Positions 10,130 to 17,109 of a stretch of DNA of 47,107 nt are shown one piece after another. Position 1 is the stretch's first letter. The number at the start of each line of letters is the position of its first letter. The stretch spans positions 31,924-79,030 of the forward strand of contig NZ_JAHLKM010000012.1 in the NCBI RefSeq assembly GCF_024449025.1, read 5' to 3'. A program made the translations under genes and the position numbers. A model generated the notes under the pieces. It made no database searches. It saw nothing but the letters and a program-made list of their open reading frames with translations, and had not been told where the DNA came from. Origin of the DNA: Natronomonas aquatica (GTDB taxonomy: Archaea; Halobacteriota; Halobacteria; Halobacteriales; Haloarculaceae).

Positions 10130-11097
10130 ACAATCTGGTTCCGCAGGCCGTCGTACTCGCCGGTCGCTTTCGCCGTCTCGACGTTCTCGGCGACGATATC
10201 CGCCAGCCGCTCCCAGCAACGAGGCGTATGTCCCGCCGCGTGGGGCGTGATAAAGACGTTCTCGAACCCCCACAGCGGGTGTCCCTCCGGCAGGGGTTCG
10301 GGATCGGTGACGTCGAGCCCGGCGCCGTGAAGGCGGTTGTCCCGGAGCGTCTCGACCAGTGCGGGCGTGTCGACGACCGGCCCGCGGGCGACGTTGACGA
10401 CGACGGCGTCGGTCGGCAACACGCCCAGTTCCGTCGCCCCGATCAACCCCTCGGTCGTCTCGGTCAGCGGACACGCGAGCACGAGAAAGTCCGTTTCGGC
10501 CAGCGCCGCGAGGAGGTCCCTGCGGTCGAACCCGATCACCTCGTCGGTCGGGCCGCCCTTCTCGGGAGTGTACCTGACGCCGATCGTCCCGACGCCGAAC
10601 CCCTCGAGACGCTCGACGACCGCCTCCCCGATCGCCCCCAGTCCGACGACGGTCACCGTCTTTCCCGTCAGTTCGCCGAAGGACGGATACCGGCGCCACT
10701 CCCGGCGCTTTTGTCTGCGTAGCCCCTCGTCGAGCCGGCGGGTGAACATCAACAGCCAGCCGAGCACGTGTTCGGCGACGTTCGGCCCGTGAATCCCCGA
10801 GGCGTTCGTCACGGCGACCCCGTGTTCTTCGAAGGTCTCGAGCGGCAGGTGATCGACGCCGGCGCTCCGACACGCGAAAAGCCGGAGGTTCCCGGCGTCG
10901 GCGATCAGGTCCTCGCCGAGGGTTGCGCCGGTGACGACCGTCGCGTCCGGGACGAGCCGTCGTTCCTGTGGTGGGGTCTTCGCCAGCGAAACCTCGGCGT
11001 CCGGGAGCCGATCCCGCAGCGTCTCGGCGTATTCGGCCGCCGGAATCCCGTGGGCGTCGTCGTCGAGTACGGTGATCTTCACCGGGTCCGTATCCAT
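10126..11097 (-). CDS. D-isomer-specific 2-hydroxyacid dehydrogenase
   Basis: NAD(P)-dependent 2-hydroxyacid dehydrogenase of 323 residues. The nucleotide-binding loop is VVGLGAIGEAVVERL. The catalytic triad is visible as Arg in NVARGPVVDT, Glu in DPEPLPEGHPLW and His in ITPHAAGHTP. The family reduces 2-keto acids such as glyoxylate, pyruvate or hydroxypyruvate, or oxidises the D-hydroxy acid. ATG 11097 begins MDTDPVKITVLDDD, a normal first strand; the longer frame upstream lacks family character. It is convergent with the dehydratase operon and shares 4 bases at the stops. Next to a pathway that may yield lactate or glycolaldehyde products, it could handle an end product, but that is inference. 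Confidence 0.88.
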   Translation of the reverse strand: MDTDPVKITVLDDDAHGIPAAEYAETLRDRLPDAEVSLAKTPPQERRLVPDATVVTGATLGEDLIADAGNLRLFACRSAGVDHLPLETFEEHGVAVTNASGIHGPNVAEHVLGWLLMFTRRLDEGLRRQKRREWRRYPSFGELTGKTVTVVGLGAIGEAVVERLEGFGVGTIGVRYTPEKGGPTDEVIGFDRRDLLAALAETDFLVLACPLTETTEGLIGATELGVLPTDAVVVNVARGPVVDTPALVETLRDNRLHGAGLDVTDPEPLPEGHPLWGFENVFITPHAAGHTPRCWERLADIVAENVETAKATGEYDGLRNQIV

Positions 11098-11174
11098 GGG
11101 CCGGCTTCGGCCGCGGGAACGAAAGTCTGGTGGGGACGACCGTGATCGATCCCCTCCCGTCGCGACCGGTCGCG

Positions 11175-11774
11175 TCACTCAGTACTCACGTCGTCGGGAT
11201 CGACGCCGGGGGCGTCCCGTGGATCGATCCCATCGGGAGCCTCGGTGTCTCCGCCGCCGACCGTCTCGCCGTCGGGCGTCTCGACGTAGACGTCGTCGGC
11301 GAAGCCGGCGATCGCGTTCTCGTATTCGGGCGTCTCGAGCTTTCCGGGGGTCGCGGGGGCGGCCGGAACGCCGTCGTCGGGCGAAAACGTCCCGAGCGGG
11401 TCGTCGATCGAGATCCCATACCGTTCGAAGAACTCCTCGTACCGGCGGTAGTGGTCCTCCAGTTCCCCGCCGGGGATCTCCATCATCTCCGTCCAGCCGT
11501 GGTTGAAGAAATCGAAGTTCGCCTGGATGTGAGTGATCTCCCTGGCTTCGGCCTCCGTATAGCCCGACTCGAGCGCGGCGACGTAGGCGTCCATCGTCGC
11601 CTCGAAGAACACATCGAGGTGTTCCCGGCGCTCCTCTCGGCGGTCCGCGTCGGCCTTCTCGAGGAAGATTCGCGTGTGCATCTTCACCAGCGCGTAGTTG
11701 GCGACGCTCCGGATACCCGGCGTCGTCAGCGCCTTCTTCGAGGCCCAGTGGCGAGGGTTCTGGACGATCTTCAT
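11175..11774 (-). CDS. Conserved haloarchaeal protein (DUF6149-like)
   Basis: A 199-residue acidic soluble protein. The N-terminal MKIVQNPRHWASKKAL and the following helical region (TPGIRSVANYALVKMHTRIFLEKAD) agree with the conserved haloarchaeal family I know as DUF6149. The middle (about residues 40-125) is predicted helical, and the C-terminal 70 residues are low-complexity, acidic and proline-rich, probably disordered. The start at ATG 11774 is chosen because the upstream frame runs antisense through the neighbouring promoter region. No catalytic motif is visible and the function is unknown. It is a single gene 77 bases from the hydroxyacid dehydrogenase start, on the same strand. Confidence 0.75.
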   Translation of the reverse strand: MKIVQNPRHWASKKALTTPGIRSVANYALVKMHTRIFLEKADADRREERREHLDVFFEATMDAYVAALESGYTEAEAREITHIQANFDFFNHGWTEMMEIPGGELEDHYRRYEEFFERYGISIDDPLGTFSPDDGVPAAPATPGKLETPEYENAIAGFADDVYVETPDGETVGGGDTEAPDGIDPRDAPGVDPDDVSTE

Positions 11775-11975
11775 ACTACCGGGTACGTATCGGTCCGTCT
11801 TCAAGCGTCCGTTCCCGGAACGTTTCGGACTGCCCACGCCCCCGGCATTACCGGACACATTCGGGAGATAAGACGACGAACGCTGTATTAACCGATAGAT
11901 TTCCGACTTTCCGTCCACTGTGCTCTCTACGCGCGGTGTCCTCGTACGGCTCTCCGAGCCCCAGATGGCAATCCA

Positions 11976-11983
11976 CATTAACC
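11976..11983 (+). promoter_or_regulatory. TATA element of the FAD oxidoreductase gene
   Basis: The sequence cattaacc is centred about 25 bases before ATG 12004. This fits a leaderless transcript and supports that start over one 84 bases upstream. Confidence 0.45.
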
Positions 11984-12003
11984 CGGGTGGCCTACTTCCG
12001 CGC

Positions 12004-13245
12004 ATGTGTGCGTCGCACGTAATCATCGGTGACGGCATCGCCGGAGCCTCGGCCGCCGAGACGGTTCGGGAAGCCGACCCGGACGCCGACATCACCGTCG
12101 TTACAGAGGAGGGGGAGGCCCTGTACAACCGGATCCTGATAAAGGAGTTCGCCAAGGGGAAACTCCCGGAGGCGCCGGTCTCGATCCACGACCCCGAGTG
12201 GTACGACGAACGCGACATCGAACTCCGGCTCGATACCGTCGTCACGGACGTCGAGACGGACGCCCACGAGATCCACACCCACGGGGGGGACGTCATCGAG
12301 TACGACAAACTCCTCATCGCCACCGGCGGGACGCCGATCCAGCTGCCCGTCGAGAACAGCGACGCCGAGGGGATCCATCACTTCTGGACGTTCGAGGACG
12401 CCCGGGCGATCAAAGAGAGCGCGGCGAACGCCGAGACGGGCGTCGTCGTCGGCGCGGGGCTGCTCGGGATCGACCTCGCGGCGATCTGTGGCGCACAGGA
12501 CGTCGATGCACACTACCTGATGCGCGGCCAGTCGTGGTGGCGCTACGCGCTCTCGCAGGACGGCGCCGGGATCATCCACGACGCCCTCGAGGAGATCGGC
12601 GTCACGCCGGTCTTCGACTCCGGGGTTGACCGCTTCGAGACCGACGAGTCGGGCCACGTCACCGCCGCGGTCGACCCCAACGGCGAGCGCTTCGAGGCCG
12701 ACTTCGCGGGCGTCGCCATCGGGCTGGACTTCAACATCGAGTTCATTCAGAACACCGACATCGAGACGGACAACGGCATCATCACTGACGAGTACATGCG
12801 GACGAACGCCGAGGACGTCTACGCCGCCGGCGACATTACCCAGTTCCACGACGTGATCCTCGGCGATCGCGCACAGAACGGCGCGTGGGGATCGGCCAAA
12901 GAACAGGGCTCGATCGCCGGCCAGAACATGGTCGCCGACGCCCCCGAGGCGGAGTTCCAGTGGGTCTCCTCGTATTCGATCACGCACTTCGATTTCCCTT
13001 TCCTCTCGTTCGGTCACCCGACCCGCGGGGACGACTCGGTCGAACACAAATACGAGGACGGGACCTGGCGCCGCGTCGCGCTCAAGGACGGCCGCGTCAT
13101 CGGCGGCGTGCTCATCGGCGATCTCTCGGCGCAGTCGGTGCTGAAAAAGCTCGCGAGAAAGCAGATCGACGTCTCCGATCGGACCGACCTCCTCTTAGAG
13201 CAAGGCGTCGATATCGAGGCGTTCGAACCCGCGACGGCGAACTGA
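12004..13245 (+). CDS. NAD(P)/FAD-dependent oxidoreductase (pyridine nucleotide-disulphide family)
   Basis: Two-dinucleotide-binding flavoprotein of 413 residues. The FAD loop IIGDGIAGASAAET is at residues 7-20, and the conserved KLLIATGGTP, the NAD(P)H loop VVVGAGLLGIDLAA and the second FAD motif DVYAAGDITQFHD are in the usual order. The architecture matches rubredoxin/ferredoxin reductases and the N-terminal part of NirB. It lacks the CxxxxC redox disulphide of true disulphide reductases, so electrons must pass directly from FAD to a partner. The C-terminal domain (about 320-413) ends in a helical LLLEQGVDIEAFEPA tail. The electron acceptor is unknown. The start is fixed by a TATA element at leaderless spacing. 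Confidence 0.88.
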   Translation: MCASHVIIGDGIAGASAAETVREADPDADITVVTEEGEALYNRILIKEFAKGKLPEAPVSIHDPEWYDERDIELRLDTVVTDVETDAHEIHTHGGDVIEYDKLLIATGGTPIQLPVENSDAEGIHHFWTFEDARAIKESAANAETGVVVGAGLLGIDLAAICGAQDVDAHYLMRGQSWWRYALSQDGAGIIHDALEEIGVTPVFDSGVDRFETDESGHVTAAVDPNGERFEADFAGVAIGLDFNIEFIQNTDIETDNGIITDEYMRTNAEDVYAAGDITQFHDVILGDRAQNGAWGSAKEQGSIAGQNMVADAPEAEFQWVSSYSITHFDFPFLSFGHPTRGDDSVEHKYEDGTWRRVALKDGRVIGGVLIGDLSAQSVLKKLARKQIDVSDRTDLLLEQGVDIEAFEPATAN

Positions 13246-13300
13246 TAGGATACCGTCGACCGTCTCGCGGTCCGACACCATGGGGTAGCCGTCCCCGACG

Positions 13301-13312
13301 GTCGGATCCGAC
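13301..13312. promoter_or_regulatory. Perfect 12-bp palindrome GTCGGATCCGAC
   Basis: It lies in the gap between the FAD oxidoreductase and the next gene, 34 bases before ATG 13346. It could be an operator of the downstream gene. Palindromes of this length can occur by chance in GC-rich DNA. Confidence 0.25.
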
Positions 13313-13345
13313 AGGACTTTCTCCGGTCGCTCCTCTTCTTGGAGT

Positions 13346-13759
13346 ATGGATGGCGGCGGCTCGACTGATATGACACTCGCGTTCGAGTTGGAAGCACTCA
13401 AGGAACTGACCGACCCCGAGGCGGTGTTCTCGGACGCCCGTTCCTGGAGCGAGTACGTGGGCGTCATCTCCGAGAAACCGACGTACGTGGTGACGAACTT
13501 CACCCGGAAGAACCGGATCAGACAGGACTTCTTCTCCGGCCCCCGTGGCCGGGCCGAGAGCCTCGAGAACGTCCGATCGCAGTTCCAGACCGACCGACAC
13601 GTCTTCGTCGGCCTCACCGACGAGGACGAGGAACTCGCCGAGTCCGTCGACTGGGAGTTTTTGCCCCTAGAGCAGGCCGCCGAGGCGGCCGGGTGGGCAA
13701 TCGACGAGGCCGAGGACACAGCTGACCCCGAGCCCGAACAGCGCGACGACTGGCCGTAG
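13346..13759 (+). CDS. Conserved haloarchaeal protein (DUF7124-like)
   Basis: A small acidic protein of 137 residues. The central part (LAFELEALKELTDPEAVFSDARSWSEYVGVISEKPTYVVTNFTRKNRIRQDFFSGPRGRAESLENVR) matches a conserved haloarchaeal family I recall as DUF7124; the C-terminal 25 residues are acidic and probably disordered. The basic TRKNRIRQDFF segment in an otherwise acidic protein could touch nucleic acid, but this is only a guess. ATG 13346 is used; ATG 13370 (MTLAFELEAL) is a possible shorter start. It follows the FAD oxidoreductase by 100 bases on the same strand. Confidence 0.7.
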   Translation: MDGGGSTDMTLAFELEALKELTDPEAVFSDARSWSEYVGVISEKPTYVVTNFTRKNRIRQDFFSGPRGRAESLENVRSQFQTDRHVFVGLTDEDEELAESVDWEFLPLEQAAEAAGWAIDEAEDTADPEPEQRDDWP

Positions 13760-13893
13760 GTCGAGTCTGTCGTCGCCTCTCCTATAGTAACCATCGCAAC
13801 TACTTACACTTCGATCGCACTGCGATCGTGCGATGATTCGCCTGGGACCCCGGCAACCGCCCCCGGACCGTTCGCCGGCAGCCTTCGGCTACC

Positions 13894-13900
13894 CTTAAGA
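13894..13900 (+). promoter_or_regulatory. TATA element of the DUF7847-like gene
   Basis: The sequence cttaaga is centred about 27 bases before ATG 13924, as expected for a leaderless start. Confidence 0.45.
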
Positions 13901-13923
13901 GGCCGGCGAACGCGAGGGTGAAC

Positions 13924-14787
13924 ATGGGTCTCGACATCGGTCAAGCGCTCCGTGAAGGGGCGTCCCGTACGGCCGGAACGCACGGGCTGATTTTGGCCGC
14001 CGTCTTCGCCGGTATCGCCCTCCTCACGACGGTACTGTTCCAGACGTTTTCGGCTGCCGTCGTCGACACGATGCTCTCGACCGTCCAGAGCGCGTCACCG
14101 GCGGAACTCGGGATGACGCAGGCCGAGTACGATCAGGCGGTCACCGAGTTCGAAACCGCCGCCGAGAACGCCCGGGGGACGGCGCCGCTCGCGTTGGATC
14201 TTTCGGCCGGCGCCGCCGCCGCCGGACTGGTGGCGCTCGTGCTCGTCGGCGAGGCGGTCTCGATCGTCGCCGTCCGCGTCTTCGCGACCGACGACGGGGA
14301 AGCGGTCTCGAGTGACCTCGTTACCGGAAACATCGTTTTGGCCACGCTGAACGGGTTCGTCGGCGCGGTCGTCGTCTGGGGGCTGATCCTCCTCGGCTTG
14401 GTCTTCCTCGTGATCCCGGGGATCGCCCTCGCCGTCCTGTTTTATTTCCTCAGACAGGAGATCGCTCTCAAGGACAAGAACTTCGTGCAGGCGATGGCCG
14501 ATTCCTGGCGACTCACGAAGGGCCACCGGGTGGAGGTGTTTCTCGTCGGGGCAATCCTCGTGGTCGTCTCCCAGCTCGAACAGCTCGGTGCTGTCGCCGT
14601 CGGCACTCTCTCGACGATCGGCGGCGTGGTCGCGGCGGCCGCGGTCGGCGGGCTGCTTTCTGCCTTCGGGGCCGCCGTCGTGACCCGGGCGTACGTCCAG
14701 ATCGACGAGAGCGAGGCCGAGCCGGTCGACGCCGAACCCGAGGATCCCTACGACGCCGCGCTGGGTCCCGACGATCTCACCCGGTAA
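13924..14787 (+). CDS. Haloarchaeal polytopic membrane protein (DUF7847-like)
   Basis: Integral membrane protein of 287 residues. After a short cytoplasmic start (MGLDIGQALREGASRT), hydrophobic helices are seen at about 25-45, 95-120, 140-175 (a long hairpin around ILLGLVFLVIPGIALAVLFYF), 205-225 and 230-255. A polar loop with FLRQEIALKDKNFVQAMADSWRLTKGHR follows the hairpin and resembles the glycerophosphodiester phosphodiesterase-type membrane domain of many archaeal DUF7847-type proteins. The C-terminal tail is acidic. The function is unknown. ATG 13924 is used rather than GTG 13918, because the GAGGGTG element and the TATA spacing both fit it. Confidence 0.75.
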   Translation: MGLDIGQALREGASRTAGTHGLILAAVFAGIALLTTVLFQTFSAAVVDTMLSTVQSASPAELGMTQAEYDQAVTEFETAAENARGTAPLALDLSAGAAAAGLVALVLVGEAVSIVAVRVFATDDGEAVSSDLVTGNIVLATLNGFVGAVVVWGLILLGLVFLVIPGIALAVLFYFLRQEIALKDKNFVQAMADSWRLTKGHRVEVFLVGAILVVVSQLEQLGAVAVGTLSTIGGVVAAAAVGGLLSAFGAAVVTRAYVQIDESEAEPVDAEPEDPYDAALGPDDLTR

Positions 14788-14797
14788 CCGAACGCTG

Positions 14798-14805
14798 TTT
14801 TTAAC
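14798..14805 (+). promoter_or_regulatory. TATA element of the DUF5815-like gene
   Basis: The sequence tttttaac is centred about 28 bases before ATG 14830, consistent with a leaderless transcript. Confidence 0.5.
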
Positions 14806-14829
14806 CGCGTCGACGGCTCACTGTCTGTA

Positions 14830-15360
14830 ATGCCAGCGCCGCGTGTTCCCGGCAGCGACGACGATCGTCTCGAACTCCCCTGCGGTGAGACGGTCCGCCC
14901 CGTCGATCTCGATATGGGCGTTCGGGATCTCGAATGCGACTGCGGCGACCGACACGCCGTCGTCGTCGACGCCCATCCGCTCTCGCGGTTCGTTCCCGAG
15001 TCGGTCGTCGAGACGCTCCGGGCCGCGATCGAGACGGCCGACGAGTTCGAGGAGTTCGGCCTCGTCCACGCCATGGGGATGGTCACCGAGGAGTTCCCCG
15101 ACGCGGTCGCGACCGAGGACGTCTCCGAGGACGGCCGGGTCGGATACGCGCTCCTGTGGGTGTGTGACTTCGATAGCCGCCGGCTCCACGAGATCGTCGT
15201 CGAGTTGCTCGTCGAGCTGATGGAACACGCCGCCAGCCACGGCGACGAAGGGACCGCCACACAGTTCGAACAGCAGATGCTCGAGTTCGATGTCGGGGCG
15301 TTCGTCGATGCGTACCGCCGCGAGCGCGGGTTCGATTCGGAGTTCGACACCCCCGCTTGA
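14830..15360 (+). CDS. Conserved haloarchaeal protein (DUF5815-like)
   Basis: A soluble, very acidic protein of 176 residues that agrees with the haloarchaeal family I know as DUF5815. An N-terminal beta-rich segment contains two cysteines in LECDCGDRHAVVVDAHPLSRFVP (about residues 34-56). It is followed by helical stretches (ESVVETLRAAIETADEFEEFGLVHAMGMV and RRLHEIVVELLVELMEHAASH). The CxC pair, together with His44, Cys128 and other histidines, might hold a metal, but no known metal-site pattern is complete. The function is unknown. The start is set by the TATA element about 28 bases upstream. It has its own promoter 42 bases after the previous gene. Confidence 0.75.
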   Translation: MPAPRVPGSDDDRLELPCGETVRPVDLDMGVRDLECDCGDRHAVVVDAHPLSRFVPESVVETLRAAIETADEFEEFGLVHAMGMVTEEFPDAVATEDVSEDGRVGYALLWVCDFDSRRLHEIVVELLVELMEHAASHGDEGTATQFEQQMLEFDVGAFVDAYRRERGFDSEFDTPA

Positions 15361-15469
15361 GGAACCGGCGGTGGCTGTCAGGCGCCGATCGTGAACGTCT
15401 GTCACACGACACTCGCGCCCGTGTCGGACGAAGCAATCGGCTCCCTGCTATCGGTTTTCGACGAACGCG

Positions 15470-15488
15470 TGTCTGACATCTGTCTGAC
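15470..15488 (+). promoter_or_regulatory. Direct repeat TGTCTGAC, 11-base period, next to a TATA box
   Basis: TGTCTGAC occurs at 15470-15477 and 15481-15488, one helical turn apart, ending 3 bases before the TATA element of the small gene at 15524. Two half-sites on the same DNA face beside the BRE suggest a bound activator or repressor; this is inference from position. Confidence 0.4.
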
Positions 15489-15490
15489 GG

Positions 15491-15499
15491 ATACTTATG
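15491..15499 (+). promoter_or_regulatory. TATA element of the small winged-helix-like gene
   Basis: The sequence atacttatg is centred about 29 bases before ATG 15524. It overlaps the alternative ATG at 15497, so that codon would lie upstream of the transcript start. Confidence 0.5.
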
Positions 15500-15523
15500 G
15501 TATGTGAGCCCGTGTGTACCTGT

Positions 15524-15754
15524 ATGCGCATACGCCGGGGTGAGTTCGAACGTATCCGAACCGTGCTCTCGGAGGCCGACCCCGACGAGCCACTGACCGC
15601 CAGAGAGATCCTCGATCTCCTGGAGGAACACGGCGAGGAGTTCGACAGCGCCCACCGTGTGGCGACGGTGCTCGGCCGCGAAGCCGAGATCGGCCACGTC
15701 GAGGTGATCAGGGACCGACCCTATCGCTATCGGCTCGAGGGAAACCACAACTGA
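15524..15754 (+). CDS. Small winged-helix-like protein, unknown function
   Basis: A 76-residue protein beginning MRIRRGEFERIRTVL. The pattern of helix (GEFERIRTVLSEA), helix (TAREILDLLEEHG), recognition-type helix (SAHRVATVLGREAEI) and a C-terminal beta hairpin (HVEVIRDRPYRYRLEG) is that of a compact winged helix, so DNA binding is plausible. I do not recognise a named family. The start at 15524 follows from the TATA element; ATG 15497 would add nine residues including two cysteines but overlaps that element. It stands alone between the DUF5815-like and CBS genes, with a direct repeat in its promoter that may be an autoregulatory site. Confidence 0.65.
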   Translation: MRIRRGEFERIRTVLSEADPDEPLTAREILDLLEEHGEEFDSAHRVATVLGREAEIGHVEVIRDRPYRYRLEGNHN

Positions 15755-15847
15755 CCTCGGAGTCACGACGTGATACGTTCGCACGGCTCGTTTCTTGGGA
15801 CAGTGAGGTAGTTTCAAGAGCCGTCGTGGCTAACCTCCGGGATAGAG

Positions 15848-16993
15848 ATGAACATCGTAGACATCGCCACCGAGGAGTACCTCGAGGTGGACGCCGACGA
15901 GCGGCTCGGGAAGGTGCGGTCGCTCTTCGATCGGGAGAACCCGAAGGGGATCGTCGTGACCGACGGCGGCGAGTATTCGGGAATCCTCACGGAACGACAG
16001 CTCCTGCAGTCACACATCGAGGACGACGCGAAGGTACAGGTGCTGGCCAGAAACAACATCCCCCAGGTCGGCCGCGAGGACGACGTCCGGAAGGTCGCCC
16101 GCATGCTCGTCGAGGGCGGTACGAAGGTCGCGCCGGTCTTCGAGGACGGCGACCTGTGGGGGATCGTCACCGAGGACGCCATCCTCCGGGCGGTGCTCGG
16201 TAACCTCGACGTACTCACCGTCGAACAGATCTACACGGACGAGGTCATCACGCTGCGCGAGGACGACCACCTCGGGAAGGCGATCAACTACCTACGCGAG
16301 AACGACATCTCCCGGCTCCCCGTCGTCAACGACAGCGGGCGGCTGTCGGGGATGGTGACGACCCACGACATCGCCGACTTCGCCGTCCGGACGATGGAGC
16401 GACAACACTCCGGCGACCGGTCGGGTGACACCGATCGAATGCTCGATCTCCCGGTCTACGATCTGATGAACAGCCCGGTCGAGACGATCACCGGCGACGC
16501 GTCGGTCGAGACGGCCGTCGAGCGGATGTTCGAACACGACTACGCCGGGCTCGTCGTCACGCCCGAAGACGACGACACTGCTGTCGCCGGAATCCTCACC
16601 AAGACCGACGTGCTCAGAGCGTTGACGTATACCGAGGAGGAAAGCATGGACGTCCAGATCACCAACATCGACCTCCTCGATACGATCTCCCGGGAGATGA
16701 TCCAGGGGGCGATCACCGAGGTCGCCGACAAGTACCAGGACATGCAGGTCCACCACGCCCACGTCCGGTTCAGCGAGCACAAAGAGCGGCTCCGTGGCAC
16801 CCCGCTGATCCACTGTCAGACCCGGCTCCGGACGAACCGGGGCCAGATCGCCGGCTCCGGTGAGGGGTACGGTGCCGAAACGGCGTTCCGCGTCGCCTTG
16901 GACAAACTCGAGCGTAACGTCCTCGAAAAGAAGGAGATCCGCGCCGACGCCGAGTACGAGGGCCAGCTCCTCCGGAAGCTCAACGAACTGTAG
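15848..16993 (+). CDS. Four-CBS-domain protein fused to a C-terminal HPF/RaiA-like domain
   Basis: A 381-residue cytoplasmic protein. Residues about 1-120 form one CBS pair (VDADERLGKVRSLF...GIVVTDGGEYSGILTER; EDDVRKVARMLVEGGTKVAPVFEDGDLWGIVTEDA). Residues about 125-265 form a second (EDDHLGKAINYLREN...LPVVNDSGRLSGMVTTHD; DASVETAVERMFEHDYAGLVV). CBS pairs bind adenine nucleotides or related ligands. The last 110 residues read strand-helix-strand-strand-strand-helix: QITNIDLLDTIS, then MIQGAITEVADKYQ, VHHAHVRFSEH, PLIHCQTRLRT, GQIAGSGEG and a final AFRVALDKLERNVLEKK. This is the order and closing motif of ribosome hibernation-promoting factors. A nucleotide-sensing ribosome or RNA-binding factor is the best inference. 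It is transcribed alone and convergent with hemA. Confidence 0.82.
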   Translation: MNIVDIATEEYLEVDADERLGKVRSLFDRENPKGIVVTDGGEYSGILTERQLLQSHIEDDAKVQVLARNNIPQVGREDDVRKVARMLVEGGTKVAPVFEDGDLWGIVTEDAILRAVLGNLDVLTVEQIYTDEVITLREDDHLGKAINYLRENDISRLPVVNDSGRLSGMVTTHDIADFAVRTMERQHSGDRSGDTDRMLDLPVYDLMNSPVETITGDASVETAVERMFEHDYAGLVVTPEDDDTAVAGILTKTDVLRALTYTEEESMDVQITNIDLLDTISREMIQGAITEVADKYQDMQVHHAHVRFSEHKERLRGTPLIHCQTRLRTNRGQIAGSGEGYGAETAFRVALDKLERNVLEKKEIRADAEYEGQLLRKLNEL

Positions 16994-17109
16994 ACGCTCG
17001 AATCCCACCGGATCCGGCCTCCCGTTTCGTGGCAAACGCGAGGAAACGCTACGCGAGCCACAGCTGGGCGAGAAATATCGCGATAAACAGAACCGAAAGC
17101 GCGTCGGCG

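Noticed and set aside
13230-13340. A minus-strand reading (MVSDRETVDGILSV...) between the FAD oxidoreductase and the DUF7124-like gene.
   Set aside because: Only about 28 codons from the ATG, half of them antisense to the oxidoreductase end, and no promoter in that direction.
17043-17109. A minus-strand segment reading ADALSVLFIAIFLAQLWLA could be a single-helix membrane peptide after hemA.
   Set aside because: No start codon in that frame is close enough; it would have to begin inside the hemA 3' end without a visible ribosome site.
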